Assembly (NCBI RefSeq): GCF_932526225.1
Contig: NC_064048.1
Coordinates: 859,340-921,339 of the forward strand
Source: Nematostella vectensis
Taxonomy: Eukaryota; Cnidaria; Anthozoa; Actiniaria; Edwardsiidae
Length of the DNA stretch: 62,000 bases
Reading direction: 5' to 3'
Part shown: piece after piece, positions 1 through 9,767 of the stretch
How the letters are laid out: each line of letters starts with the position of its first letter
Position numbering within the stretch: position 1 is the stretch's first letter
Position numbers and translations under genes: made by a program
Notes under the pieces: generated by a model
Databases searched by the model: none
What the model was told of the DNA's origin: nothing
What the model saw: the letters and a program-made list of their open reading frames with translations, nothing else

Positions 1-284
1 ACGATTTGGAGTGGCCCCCTCTCTCTAAAAGGCGCCAGGATGCCAGGCTTACATTATTTTACAAGGCTGTTAACAAAAAATCAGCACTTAAGATACCAGA
101 CAATATTGATAGACGCACCCGCCAATTACGCAGCTCTCATCCAGATAAATTTATTGAGTTATGTCCAAGAACAGAAGCTTATAAGAACTCGTTTTTCTGT
201 AGGACAATAAAAGAATGGAACAAGCTGCCCCGCCTTACCCTGGATTCCACTAGTGCAGATATTTTTAGAGAACGAATAAAATAA
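1..284 (+). mobile_element. 3' end of a LINE reverse transcriptase ORF (open at window edge)
   Basis: The frame is open from the window edge to TAA at 282-284. It reads LEWPPLSKRRQDARL, then YKAVN, then a Ser/Arg-rich stretch, and ends with RTIKEWNKLP about 20 residues before the stop. This order (L-x-W-P-x-L-x-x-R-R, ARL-x-x-x-YK, S-F-F-x-R-T-I-x-x-W-N-x-L-P) is the usual C-terminal tail of reverse transcriptases from non-LTR retrotransposons of the CR1/L2/Jockey group. The catalytic part lies outside the window, so activity cannot be judged. The stop is followed directly by AT-rich sequence, as expected for a LINE 3' end. The exact clade is unassigned. Confidence 0.8.
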
Positions 285-414
285 AATTAAATTAATAAAA
301 TTATATTAATACCAATAATGCTGTTTAAACGATTTTTATCTTTTTACTTTATTTCACCTTTTTTTATTATGCCTTATTATTATTTTTATTCTGCCTTATT
401 ATTATTTGTATTAT

Positions 415-447
<33 letters not shown>

Positions 448-560
448 TCTATTATTATTTTATTTTATGTTTTTTATTTTTTATTTATTTATTTATTTTT
501 TTATTTTTATTTTTTAATTTTTTAATTTATTTTTTTTTATTTATTTTAGTTAATTAATTA
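285..560. repeat. AT-rich low-complexity tail (TTA/TTTA runs)
   Basis: Almost only A and T, with runs of TTA, TTTA and TTTTA. It directly follows the reverse-transcriptase stop and is probably the degenerated 3' tail of that LINE. The 79-residue reading frame through it (Phe/Tyr/Leu only) is a composition artefact. Confidence 0.8.
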
Positions 561-943
561 ATAAATGTATTTATTTATACAATTAATTTATATCCACAGT
601 GATGGTAACCCCTTTGTGGATTAACAATGTAGATGTAGATGTGTTCGTTGCTAACGTGAACTTTACACCACAGCCCGTACATGTGTCTGGACTGTTTTAA
701 ATATTCTACTAAATTCTACTAAAACATTGTTTGTTAGACCTTTTGGCATTCGCTTTAAAGCAAATATCTTCTATTGACGCGAAGTAGGATAGAAATTCGA
801 ATTCATAAACGACAAATATTTTGCAAATGTATGACAAATACATGGGTTTCCTGTGGATTTATAATCTTCCGCTGACCAGCATTTCGTAGGCTAAGGTTGG
901 GAGACGATGATTAGCAGTCTGTTGCCCATAAACACCTATTTTG
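561..943. other. Non-coding gap upstream of UFSP1
   Basis: No exon recognised. It must hold the UFSP1 promoter and 5' UTR, but no TATA box or initiator stands out. An in-frame TAA at 929-931 lies just before the chosen UFSP1 start codon. Confidence 0.5.
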
Positions 944-3394
944 ATGAGTGAATATGATTTAATGAGCGATATCCATGAGCTGGTGTCAATACCAGATGGG
1001 TGTGTAGAGTCTGCTGTCGTCCGAGGGAGCTACGAGTATTATCATTACATTTGCGATGGGCTCAATGATAAGGTAATAATAATTCGATTAGTTTATTTGA
1101 GTCGAATAATAAGTTACTCACACCTTGTTAAGTAGATCAATATCTCAATAGAAGAAGATTTTTCATTTGCCCATAATCTCGGTCATTATTTAACATGTTA
1201 TGTTTGGGGGGGGGGGGGGGGGGGGCTTGCGTTTTCTTTTCTTTTTTTTTTTTTTTGCTCCAATTTGGAGGAAGGCATCAAATTTTAATACAGTGTTTAG
1301 GAGAGGACCTTGATTTTTAAAAGGTATTTTGATCAATTTTCAAGCCTCCTTATAGTCTGGGATTTCAAACAAATTTCTGGGGAGAACCCCAGAAAATTTT
1401 TACCCCCTATACAATGTTATTTACACCCCTGGAGTATGGGCTCAAAATCAACACTGCTCCTGGCTACTGGCTTGCTGGTTTAAAGCCAGCTCCCCTGCAT
1501 AGACATTCCTAATAAGACAGTGCCCCCTCCCCACCTCACACAAAATGAGGGACTTAAGATTCATGATGGCGGATGGAAGACAGCGGCACACACATTGTAT
1601 TTCTCAGTGCGCTTAAAGAAAAATGTGTTAGGGCTCACTGAAATCTTATGTGTGCACCATCATCAACTCTCTGCCTTCCTGAATACTAAGGTCCCTAATA
1701 ATTTGGGGGCCTGACATTTTGCCTCTTTACAATTTTGCTGAAAACAGCTGTTCTTCATTTTTGGTCACCTGTTCTGAGGGAGGAGGATCTTTATTTTTGG
1801 TCATCTGTTTGGGGAAGGGTCATCATTTTTGTGCATTAGATTGGGGTGGGTTGAAATTTTAAAACAGAAAAAAATTCAACCAGGCAGCCCCCCCCCCCCC
1901 CCCCCCCCCTCACTGAAAGTTGACCTTTCCCTTAGCTATGGTAAATCAAAGGGTATGCCACAGGATTTATCATTCACACAATCCGCAGGTTCACTTGAAG
2001 CAAAGAATACGGGAAGCTTGACCCAAGTTTGCAAAATTTGGTTCCTTTTCTGTGATCAAATTGTCTATCCTTACCAAAGCCCTCTAAAGATAACAAGAAC
2101 TGTAGGGTTTTGAAAAGTCCAGTTTTCACTGATCTACAAAAGTGCATTGCACTACTAATGCCAAAAGTGTTTTTTATCACTGCAGCTGTTTTTTAATATT
2201 CACTGAGCTCTTGCTGACGATATTTCAACAGCTAAATCCCCTTCTGGCTTTTTGTCACTCAAAATCCTTGAAGTAAAAACATTGGCCAGCACTGGTGGTT
2301 TCCAACCACACCACCATGCACAAGTTGCTGCTCAGTCAAAAATAACCAAATACAATTCCATTAGTTTAAATAATGGAAGCCAGAAGGGGGTTTAGAAAGT
2401 TAGAGATTATTGATAAGAGTTCACTATTGGAAGCCAAAGTAAGAAGATTTTACTCTACAATGCACTCTGTGTTTCAGTCATACAGTAGTTCGACCCTCTT
2501 TTTGCTAATAAAATCAAGCAGAGTTCAGTACTTACATAGGGACTGTCTTGGTAGTCAGCTAATATTAATCTAGATATTATCATAAAGTTCATTCATATTT
2601 TTCTGTCAGCTACTAAATTACTATATCCACAGGGCTGGGGATGTGGCTATCGCTCTCTACAGACTCTCTGCTCTTGGGTGCGTCATCAGCTGAATGAGGA
2701 TGCTCCTCAACCTGTCCCAGACTTGCATCAAATACAGCAGACTCTAGTGGGAATTGGTGATAAACCTACGAGTTTTGTCAAGTCCAGAGAATGGATAGGG
2801 TCCTATGAGTCCTGCTTATGCATTGACCAGCTGTACAATGTAAGATTGGAGGCCTTTCTATTGGAGGCTTTTCTACTCTGTCGCATAAGAGTCAGATGCA
2901 GGGTTTTTTTAGGCTGGGGGGATGAGGAAGAGGGTAAGGTCCTATGGCACATCTTGGATTCTCAAATGGTGGTTGCATTTATAAATTGATTATTTATTTT
3001 ATGCTCCCACTCAATGTTGAGTCATCCATTTCCATCAGCTAATTCAAGCAATACGAGATGTTTTTAATCAAATATTGTCAATAATGTATCAGACTTAATT
3101 CCAAGTATTTTCAATTATAAAAATAACATAGGTGTGGATGATCAACATTCTTTAAAGATGGCATTGTTTTGACATATTTAATGTTTCAAAGCCAAACATT
3201 TTATTCCACATTAGTCAATAACCACATATTACTTAGTAGAAAACAAGGTATTGTTCTTATGCTATGATGTAACATGCTGTGCTATGGACTAAATGGCATT
3301 GCAGCACTTGGCATTGAGCTGAAAACTTTCATAGATTTATTTCACTGAATTTTAATTCACTACTTTTATTTTACTAATTTATGTGTAGTTGTAT

Positions 3395-3426
<32 letters not shown>

Positions 3427-5162
3427 TATTATTATTATTATTATCTATGATTATTTTATTGTTGTTAGGTTTGTTGCAAAATTCTTCATGTCACCACTGG
3501 AGCTGAAGTTCAAGACAAAGCCCTTGAAATACTGATGCACTTTAAGTCTTTCGGTTCTCCTGTGATGATCGGTAAATCTAGGCACTATAATCTCAAAGAC
3601 TATAAACTGTTGATAAACTACTTCCAAGCACTTTCCATTATTGTGTGTAAACACTAACTAACAGTCATTGCTGTCCCAGCTTGCTTGCATAGGGCTTAAG
3701 CAGCATTTCCTCTAGGGGGGGGAGGGAAGGGAGATTAGGGTTCGAATGGGTTGGTTCCCTACCCCTTAATAATATTTGAATTAGTCCTGACCCTTGACTC
3801 AGTTTCAGTTTATTTTTCGCCACAATTATATTGCTATGTATTAACAAGGTTATACTAAAATAATGTAAGTGACAGGAAGGCCCATCCGAGATGGAACCCC
3901 TTACGCATACGCATCTTAGCCTGAACTCCCACTCTCCCACATTTTATGGGAAATCCCCCTCATTTTCACATAAATTTTACTTAATAGTTATAGAAATATG
4001 CTTCAAGTGTGAATGGCGAATGTCAATTGCTAAATGGCAGTTCTACGACAGAAAGGTGTTGACGGGTATCAATAATTTGGTGATAAAAAACTCAAGCAAT
4101 GACAGAACCATATATTAATTATATTAAATGAAAAGCCGTATGTTTTATTTATATTTTTCTGAAGTTGGAACAAATTTTTTGGGATCCATGTGACCTTTTG
4201 GTTGTAGAACTGTCATTTGCCATTTGCACTGACAACGTTTTTTGAAATAGGTATATTTTGATGGTGCAATTGTGGTCATTTCAGGAGGAGATACAGATTG
4301 CTCTTCTAAGACGCTGCTGGGCATTTGCAAGGTTCAAAATGATAAATTTTACTTTCTCATATCGGTAAGAATTAGATAACAATTTTCAAGAACACTAATG
4401 ACAAATCATTGACAAGTTTGATTAAAAGTATCTTAATTACTCACTTGAATTAGCCAATGGAAATGGATACTGCATGCAATGGCAGGATGTTTGGTAGCCG
4501 CCTGTCATTTTGGAATTATTTCATTTTCGAAATGCGACAAAAAGAAACTGCTGTTGAAGAACACACTTTTACAAGTGTACTTACCGCACCCTGTTGTCTC
4601 ACATGCCATAGTCTTGTAAAATAGCATTACCGAACAGCCTCATCAAATGAGAAACTTGCCTGTTGTTTCAGAGGGAAGGGAGATGGTTTCCGTACCCATC
4701 CCTTTCCACTTACAGTAGAACCTGGTTCATAAGGAGACTTTTAGGACACTTAAAACTATCCACATGCAGTAAAACCTCGGTAATAAGGACACTTTAGGGA
4801 CCCATAAAACTGTCCACATACAGTACAGTAGAACCTTGTAAATAAGGACACTTTAGGGACCCATTAAACTATCCACATGCAGTAAAACCTCGGTAATAAG
4901 GACACTTTAGGGACCCATTAAACTATCCACATGCAGTAAAACCTCGGTAATAAGGACACTTTAGGGACCCATTAAACTATCCACATGCAGTAGAACCAGG
5001 TTAAAAAGGACAACTTTGCGTCTTCAGGATCCTCATTTCGTCGGAGTGGCCAGCCCACGGGTGTTACTGGATGATGGCTGGTTAAAGTGGAGGAAACTAG
5101 AAGATGTCTTCGACAAGAACTCCTTCTACAACTTCTGTCTGCCTCAGCTAAGGAAGCTTTAA
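944..5162 (+). CDS. UFSP1: Ufm1-specific cysteine protease, UFSP1 type (five exons)
   Basis: Exons are 944-1072, 2633-2839, 3469-3571, 4285-4364 and 5028-5162. All introns are GT-AG and the phases join (0,0,1,0) to give 217 aa. Exon 1 carries [18 protein letters not shown]. Exon 2 opens with [15 protein letters not shown], in which C47 is the expected nucleophile, and continues with [10 protein letters not shown] and [12 protein letters not shown]. Exons 3-4 give [19 protein letters not shown]. Exon 5 begins D174-P-H176, the Asp/His pair of the catalytic triad. These are family hallmarks of UfSP peptidases (C78), which process the Ufm1 precursor and remove Ufm1 from targets. The length equals that of a short UFSP1; the long N-terminal extension of UFSP2 is absent. 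An in-frame TAA at 929-931 supports M at 944; M7 is an alternative start. Each of the four introns holds repeats. No poly(A) signal was chosen. Confidence 0.9.
1206..1225. repeat. Homopolymer run of 20 G
   Basis: Uninterrupted G tract in UFSP1 intron 1, followed by a T-rich stretch. It could form a G-quadruplex in the transcript, and could also pair with the C tract at 1888-1909 of the same intron. Exact length is prone to sequencing error. Confidence 0.95.
1888..1909. repeat. Homopolymer run of 22 C
   Basis: Uninterrupted C tract in UFSP1 intron 1, about 660 bases downstream of a 20-G tract on the same strand, so the two are complementary within one pre-mRNA. Confidence 0.95.
2227..2401. 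mobile_element. Short TIR element, family A copy 1 (in UFSP1 intron 1)
   Basis: The left end reads aacagctaaatccccttctg and the right end is its approximate inverse (cagaagggggtttagaaagtt), giving imperfect inverted repeats of about 25 bp around a 175-bp element. A diverged copy with the same ends and interior (tacaattccattagtttaaa, then taatggaa) lies at 59932-60111. No coding capacity: a MITE, superfamily not assigned. Confidence 0.7.
3009..3155. repeat. Old dispersed repeat, family D copy 1 (UFSP1 intron 2)
   Basis: Shares an ordered series of blocks with 9598-9765: catccatttccatc, then gctaat, then aatcaaatat, and finally gtggatgatcaacattct against gtggttgatccacattct. Both copies are diverged and without coding capacity. 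Confidence 0.55.
3398..3455. repeat. Microsatellite (ATC)n then (ATT)n
   Basis: About ten CAT triplets pass into TTA triplets. It ends about 13 bases before the acceptor of UFSP1 exon 3 (AG at 3467-3468), so it lies in the pyrimidine-tract and branch-point zone of that intron. Confidence 0.9.
3990..4256 (+). mobile_element. TIR element, family B copy 1 (UFSP1 intron 3)
   Basis: Aligns over its whole length with the reverse complement of 16335-16625. Shared blocks are aatggcagttctac, gtcagaaccatata, aattatattaaatg, cgtatgttttattt, gggatcc, ccttttggt and actgacaacg. The ends are inverted repeats built from tatttcaaaaa, gttgtcagtgcaaa and ggcagttctac. It ends about 25 bases before the acceptor of UFSP1 exon 4. 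Non-coding MITE. Confidence 0.75.
4713..5016. repeat. 54-bp tandem array reaching the exon 5 acceptor of UFSP1
   Basis: About 5.5 units of about 54 bp built on cagtaaaacctcggtaataa, ggacactttagggaccc and actatccacatg. The last, partial unit (cagtagaaccagg, then aaaaaggacaacttt) runs to within about 10 bases of the splice acceptor AG at 5026-5027. The unit head resembles pogo/Tc1-type transposon ends, so the array may have grown from a TIR; this is inference. Confidence 0.85.
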
Positions 5163-5744
5163 GTTTAAGCATGTGCTTTTATTCTTAGTTTTCATTAGTT
5201 ACAGGTGGTGAAGTTGGCAAAACGTTTGGCTCTCTAGTTAAGTGCGCCGATGTTTAGAGAATATTTCCTCCAAGGAGAGTTCATGAGGTTATGAGCGTGA
5301 AAAAGAACAAAATACAAATTAAGATGTATAATATGTGCCGATATTCCCACCAGATAAACAATAGTTTTTTTGGCTGCCTTATTTGAAGGCTAAGATCACT
5401 GATTGGGAAACAGAGGAAAATTATAACTGTTTTTAAGAGTTAGCTACGGGAAGCTTTAATATCGCCTTAAAGGAATGGATAGTCTTATGCACTCAAGACA
5501 ATGGTAATAAGATTATTTTAATAATCTTTAAAAAGAGTGCCATGATTTAGACGAAGGCATTTGTATTGGGAAAGGAAAATGTAATAAGATTATAACTCGA
5601 AGTTTTTATCATGTTTTAATTTCTTAATGGAAGTGCTTTCGGTTTCTCATCCCTAAAGGAATTAGATAATATGATGAAGACACACAGTTGATGAAGTTGA
5701 TTAATGGCTGTCTTGCACTAACCATGTGTAAACAGACGGAGGGA
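5163..5744. other. Non-coding gap downstream of UFSP1
   Basis: UFSP1 3' UTR and spacer. No convincing AATAAA close to the stop and no exon recognised. Confidence 0.5.
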
Positions 5745-5924
5745 GTACCTATTACTTTAGTCACTCAGATTCGCCAATGCAGACGATTTTTCTTGTTTTG
5801 TTTTTTTATTTGGGTGTTACCCCAACTAGGCGTCGTACCTATTACTTTAGTCACTCAGATTCGCCAATGCAGACGATTTTTCTTGTTTTGTTTTTTTATT
5901 TGGGTGTTACCCCAACTAGGCAAC
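5745..5924. repeat. Exact tandem duplication, 90-bp period
   Basis: The segment gtacctattactttagtcac, through cgccaatgcagacg, to ccccaactagg occurs twice in a row with no mismatch seen, so it is recent. It lies in the space between two converging genes, UFSP1 (+) and the GPCR (-). The 122-aa reading frame here exists only because of the duplication. Confidence 0.95.
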
Positions 5925-5967
5925 TTTTTAAACTGCTCATCTAATTTTATTTTATGGCATTTCGATA

Positions 5968-5973
5968 TTTATT
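5968..5973 (-). terminator. Candidate poly(A) signal AATAAA for the GPCR
   Basis: TTTATT on the + strand reads AATAAA on the - strand, about 250 bases beyond the GPCR stop codon. It is the best-placed hexamer seen, but the region is AT-rich and other matches occur nearby. Confidence 0.4.
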
Positions 5974-6220
5974 ACATGTTTTTGCTTTTCCTTAAGTTTT
6001 TGAACAATGACACTGAATGTTCATACACTAGCTACCACTATTCCCTTGCCCTCTAGCAATTCGCTGTGTTTTTCCTTAGGGAATGACCATATGACATCTG
6101 ATTTACCCTCTTTTCCAACACTCCAACAACTTTGGTCTTGAAGGCGAGCGTTGATCCAGAGGGAAAATAACGAGCAACCCAACTTCTGGCCTGGTTACCT
6201 CGACGTGAGTGCGCATGCGT

Positions 6221-7393
6221 CTAATAGTTACCAACGTTAAGTTGTAGTTTACGCAGTTCTACTGCGCATGCGTACCGCTTGACTTTTCTTTTCCTCCAAC
6301 CGCTGAAGAAAAGTCCCTTGAAAGTTTGACGGTAGCCCTCACTGAAGAACATGTAAATGCAAGGATTCAACGCGCTGTTCACGTGACCTAGGAAGTAGCC
6401 AATAAAATCCAAGGATGTGGGCAACCCACATGGGTAACTGTCTTTGTCGAAGAAGTACAGAAATGAGCGGACGTGCATTGGTATCCAGCACAGCGCAAAC
6501 ACGACCACCACTGTCACTAGCATTTTGAGCACAAGTTTCTTGGACCGCGATGTCCGAAGCACCTCTTCTACGTTTGGTCGGTTGATGCTTAATATGTCCT
6601 CGGATTGTCTTCGGCTTTCATTCGGGATGCCTTCGGAGGGGCAACGGAACCACAGATTGAATATCAGGATACCGTAGAGTACAGCCATGATCAGAAGTGG
6701 CGAAGCGTATAACAGAACGAATAGTACGACGGTGTAGGTCCTAGGGGCGAGCTCCTCGTCAAACAGAGGTCCCCATTTTTCGTCACATATGTAAACCCCA
6801 TCATAGCTCACAACGTTCAACGCGTAGAGCAAAGGAGACATAAACAGCAGCGAAGATAACCATATACCAACGATCGCATACTTGACGTTATAGCGGTTGA
6901 GGAGCTTTTTCAACGGATGCATCACGCTAAGATAACGGTGGATGGCGAGTACTGTAAGACTCAAGACCGAGCAGGAGACAGACACGCCTTGTATAAACAG
7001 GACAAGCTTACAGAGGAACACTCCGAGGCTTCCAGCAATCCAGTCCACGTTCCGCGTTATCAGGATTTCTATATACGTTGGCATGTTAAACACCGTTATA
7101 AACAAATCGCTCGCTGCCATGTTGACAATGAGGAAGTTTGTCACACTACGCATGCGTCGATGGCGTTTAACCGCGTATATCAGCATCGTGTTGCCTACGA
7201 AGGAAATCACCATGGCAACGAAGTACAGCAGAAGCTTGATGACGTATACGGAATCTGAGTCGATGTTTTTCGGGCATTGGTCCCTTAACCCACTTTCTGT
7301 TGATGTGTTCATTGTGATGTTGATTGTTGTATAGTTTAACGGTAACTTGCTCGGTTTAACCGTGAAGTTGTGAGACTGGTGATGCGTGCTCAT
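6221..7393 (-). CDS. Rhodopsin-class G-protein-coupled receptor, neuropeptide type
   Basis: Intronless coding sequence of 390 aa. The N-terminus has N-glycosylation sequons (NFT, NYT, NIT, NTS). Class A landmarks are all present: N68 in GNTML (TM1), D96 in AASDL (TM2), C128 before TM3 pairing with C203 in YICDEKW (loop 2), CWIP 302-305 in TM6, and NPCIY 343-347 in TM7. The TM3 box is H152-R-Y instead of D/E-R-Y. The TM3 run QGVSVSCSVLSLTVLAI resembles the NPFF/QRFP/RYamide receptor group, so a peptide ligand is likely; the ligand itself cannot be read from sequence. The basic C-tail contains GWRKRKVKR. ATG at 7391-7393 is used because the frame upstream begins only with a non-ATG codon. A TATA box and a 5' UTR intron lie upstream. 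Confidence 0.93.
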   Translation of the reverse strand: MSTHHQSHNFTVKPSKLPLNYTTINITMNTSTESGLRDQCPKNIDSDSVYVIKLLLYFVAMVISFVGNTMLIYAVKRHRRMRSVTNFLIVNMAASDLFITVFNMPTYIEILITRNVDWIAGSLGVFLCKLVLFIQGVSVSCSVLSLTVLAIHRYLSVMHPLKKLLNRYNVKYAIVGIWLSSLLFMSPLLYALNVVSYDGVYICDEKWGPLFDEELAPRTYTVVLFVLLYASPLLIMAVLYGILIFNLWFRCPSEGIPNESRRQSEDILSINRPNVEEVLRTSRSKKLVLKMLVTVVVVFALCWIPMHVRSFLYFFDKDSYPCGLPTSLDFIGYFLGHVNSALNPCIYMFFSEGYRQTFKGLFFSGWRKRKVKRYACAVELRKLQLNVGNY

Positions 7394-7452
7394 TTGCAAT
7401 TACGCCCAGACTTTTCGATGTTGTTATTGGTAAATTGTCCACCGGATTTACC

Positions 7453-7570
7453 TGAAATGGCTGCAATAGGTGTCAAATAATGGTGCGCAACGATGTTCAA
7501 AAAGGTTGAAATGATGTTTGAAGGCTTCGCAAAAAGAAGTCTGTTGAGCAAATAGAACGTCTGGTCTTAC
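7453..7570 (-). other. Predicted 5' UTR intron of the GPCR
   Basis: On the - strand, AAG|GTAAGACC at 7570 is a strong donor, and CACCTATTGCAG near 7462 or CATTTCAG near 7453 are acceptors about 60 bases before the ATG. An untranslated first exon would then run from about 7605 to 7571. Confidence 0.45.
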
Positions 7571-7631
7571 CTTTCCTTCACAGTTTATTCGGCGGCTTGT
7601 CTGTAAGATGTATCGCCGCCTAATCTGCGAG

Positions 7632-7639
7632 TTTATATA
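7632..7639 (-). promoter_or_regulatory. Candidate TATA box of the GPCR gene
   Basis: TATATAAA on the - strand. A start site about 30 bases downstream (near 7605) would give a short untranslated exon ending at the 7570 donor. Confidence 0.45.
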
Positions 7640-9297
7640 ACAAGCGATGCTAAGATGATGAAACTTGACGTGTGTAGATGCTTGTTACGCTTCTTTGGGA
7701 ATGGTTGTATAGCAGGTTTAACGCGCTCTCTTACCGAAGTCGAAGGTTTCAACGCGTGTAAATTGCTTACATTCCAGAAGTGTTGGTTTTGTTAATTGTT
7801 TCCTTGAAGTTCAATTAAGTTCTCGAGATTTTATCGTCCTGTTCCTTTTCTCTGGTGCTAACTTTGTTGCCCCTGTAGTGATGAAGTAATGAAAGCGATA
7901 TCTCCTGATGTTTATGGGGCCCTGTTTTGTCCTCGAGTCAGAATATTCGCCCGTCTGTTGTCTCAACCATTTACTAATGAATAATGTTTATGTTGTCCAA
8001 TCTTTGTCTTAAGTGTCTCTCAGTAGTCTCTTTTAAACCTCTTCCAACGCGGTATCCCTCATCTAAATAGCAAGAAAACGAGACGTTAGGTTTTTATGCA
8101 CTATACTTTCTCAGACAGGATGTCAGTCTTAGCCTTAATAATCTACTTGTGCCAATAATGTTCTGGAGTGGATTTAAAACATTAGACCCTTCCGCCCTCC
8201 AGTCTCATTACAAACTACTTGCACACGAAGTAGGCCCTAAAAGCTCTCAGCATGCCATCCGACACTACTTTTCTATCTTTTTCTATTTAGACTAGAATAT
8301 ATCAAGCAACCCACCTTATTTCAAAAAGGAATATGTGACCGGCGCTTAGAAATCACGTGACGTTTTGAGTATCAAACTCGGGCCAATATAGACACTCAAA
8401 TCACACACAAGATAACGACAATAGAATAAAATATTTCAATAAAAATCAGCCCTTTTTGAGAAAGAAATTCTGGCTGAACAGAATACAATTCACATGTGAC
8501 TTGGCACGTCAGTGTGTAGACGCGGCCTCGTTTATCATAAACGAACGACTGACGTATTTTCTCATAGCTTTCGACTTGGTTGATGTATTGCCTCGCATTT
8601 CGATGTACTACATGTTCTACAGGATATATGTTTTCGAGAGGTTTTTGTCTTCATAGTACGTGTTGCCCAAAGTAGATAAAAATAATAAAAGTTATTAGCG
8701 AAAATGTTAGACGTTCAAAATAAAGATGGGAAGCGGGGGAGGGGGGACCTGTCTAAGTTATGCTTTCAATTAAGAAACGAAAAAAAGGGGAATGTTGCTG
8801 GATTCTTTGATTATACCAGGGAAGTATACACTGATTATACAATTCACTTTCAGCCAAACCATCAAAAATCCAGCAGATCCACTCAGAATTTTAAGAGATT
8901 TTAGATTGACTGGCTAAAGGAGTAGTGTTGGCAGATTTCTATGGAAACCGTTTCATTGACGTCCACCGAAAATAATTTCGAAAGCGAAGTTTTCGTCTCG
9001 ACTTGCGTGGGGAGAACATAGGATTTAGTAACCAATGATAAAGCTTGTTTTTGGGTGGCAACTTTATCTCCAAATAATCTAATGGTAATGGTAAACAATG
9101 GACCTTCTTTCGTTGTGTCTTTAAGATGTCGAGAATGCTGCTAATATGTCAGAGATTCTCCCAATGGGAGCAAAGAACCCCCTTAACCACCTGTTGGTTT
9201 ATGGTTGATCTGTCAATCCACAAATGTATCCCAAAATGCTTTCTACCATATATAAGATTACCCATCTGACAACGCGCTCGCGGCTTGCTCGCTAGAG
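7640..9297. other. Non-coding gap
   Basis: No exon with recognisable protein similarity and no repeat of note. The short open frames at 8456-8656, 8704-8904 and 8901-9098 lack family motifs and convincing splice sites. Confidence 0.5.
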
Positions 9298-9590
9298 CAG
9301 TACATTTTACACTCCGCCATTTTACACTCCGCCATTTTACACTCCGCCATTTTACACTCCGCCATTTTACACTTCGCCATTTTACACTCCACCATTTTAC
9401 ACTCCGCCATTTTACACTCCGCCATTTTACACTTCGCCATTTTACACTCCACCATTTTACACTCCGCCATTTTACACTCCGCCATTTTACACTCCGCCAT
9501 TTTACACTCCGCCATTTTACACTTCGCCATTTTACACTCCACCATTTTACACGCCGCCATTTTACACCGCCGTTTTACACTCCGTCGTTT
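9298..9590. repeat. 15-bp tandem array
   Basis: About 19 units of ccattttacactccg, with variants (ttcg, ccac, cgccg). Because 15 is a multiple of three, both strands stay open (HFTLR and KMAEC peptide repeats), which explains the overlapping 151- and 136-aa frames. No start context, codon bias or homology suggests a gene. Confidence 0.95.
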
Positions 9591-9597
9591 TACACTC

Positions 9598-9765
9598 AGC
9601 ACTCCGTCAATGCCGATGAACATCCATTTCCATCGGCTAATCCAAGCGAGAATCTGAGACATTTCCAATCAAATATCGTCCTTTCAAGTATGACTTTTTT
9701 TTTATTTTTTGCAAATAGACCGTCGTATTTTCAGACGTGAATAAAGGAGTGGTTGATCCACATTC
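9598..9765. repeat. Old dispersed repeat, family D copy 2
   Basis: Diverged copy of the repeat at 3009-3155. It sits exactly between the 15-bp array and the 37-bp array. Confidence 0.55.
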
Positions 9766-9767
9766 TT

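Noticed and set aside
3700-3760. tRNA-like ggttcgaat box
   Set aside because: A B-box-like word only; no A box, cloverleaf stems or anticodon arm can be drawn.
6444-7334. Three + strand frames (77-130 aa) opposite the GPCR
   Set aside because: Antisense shadows of a clearly coding gene.
9258-9740. Cys-rich (KMAEC) and His-rich (HFTLR) repeat proteins
   Set aside because: Mirror translations of the 15-bp array; no signal peptide, start context or homology.
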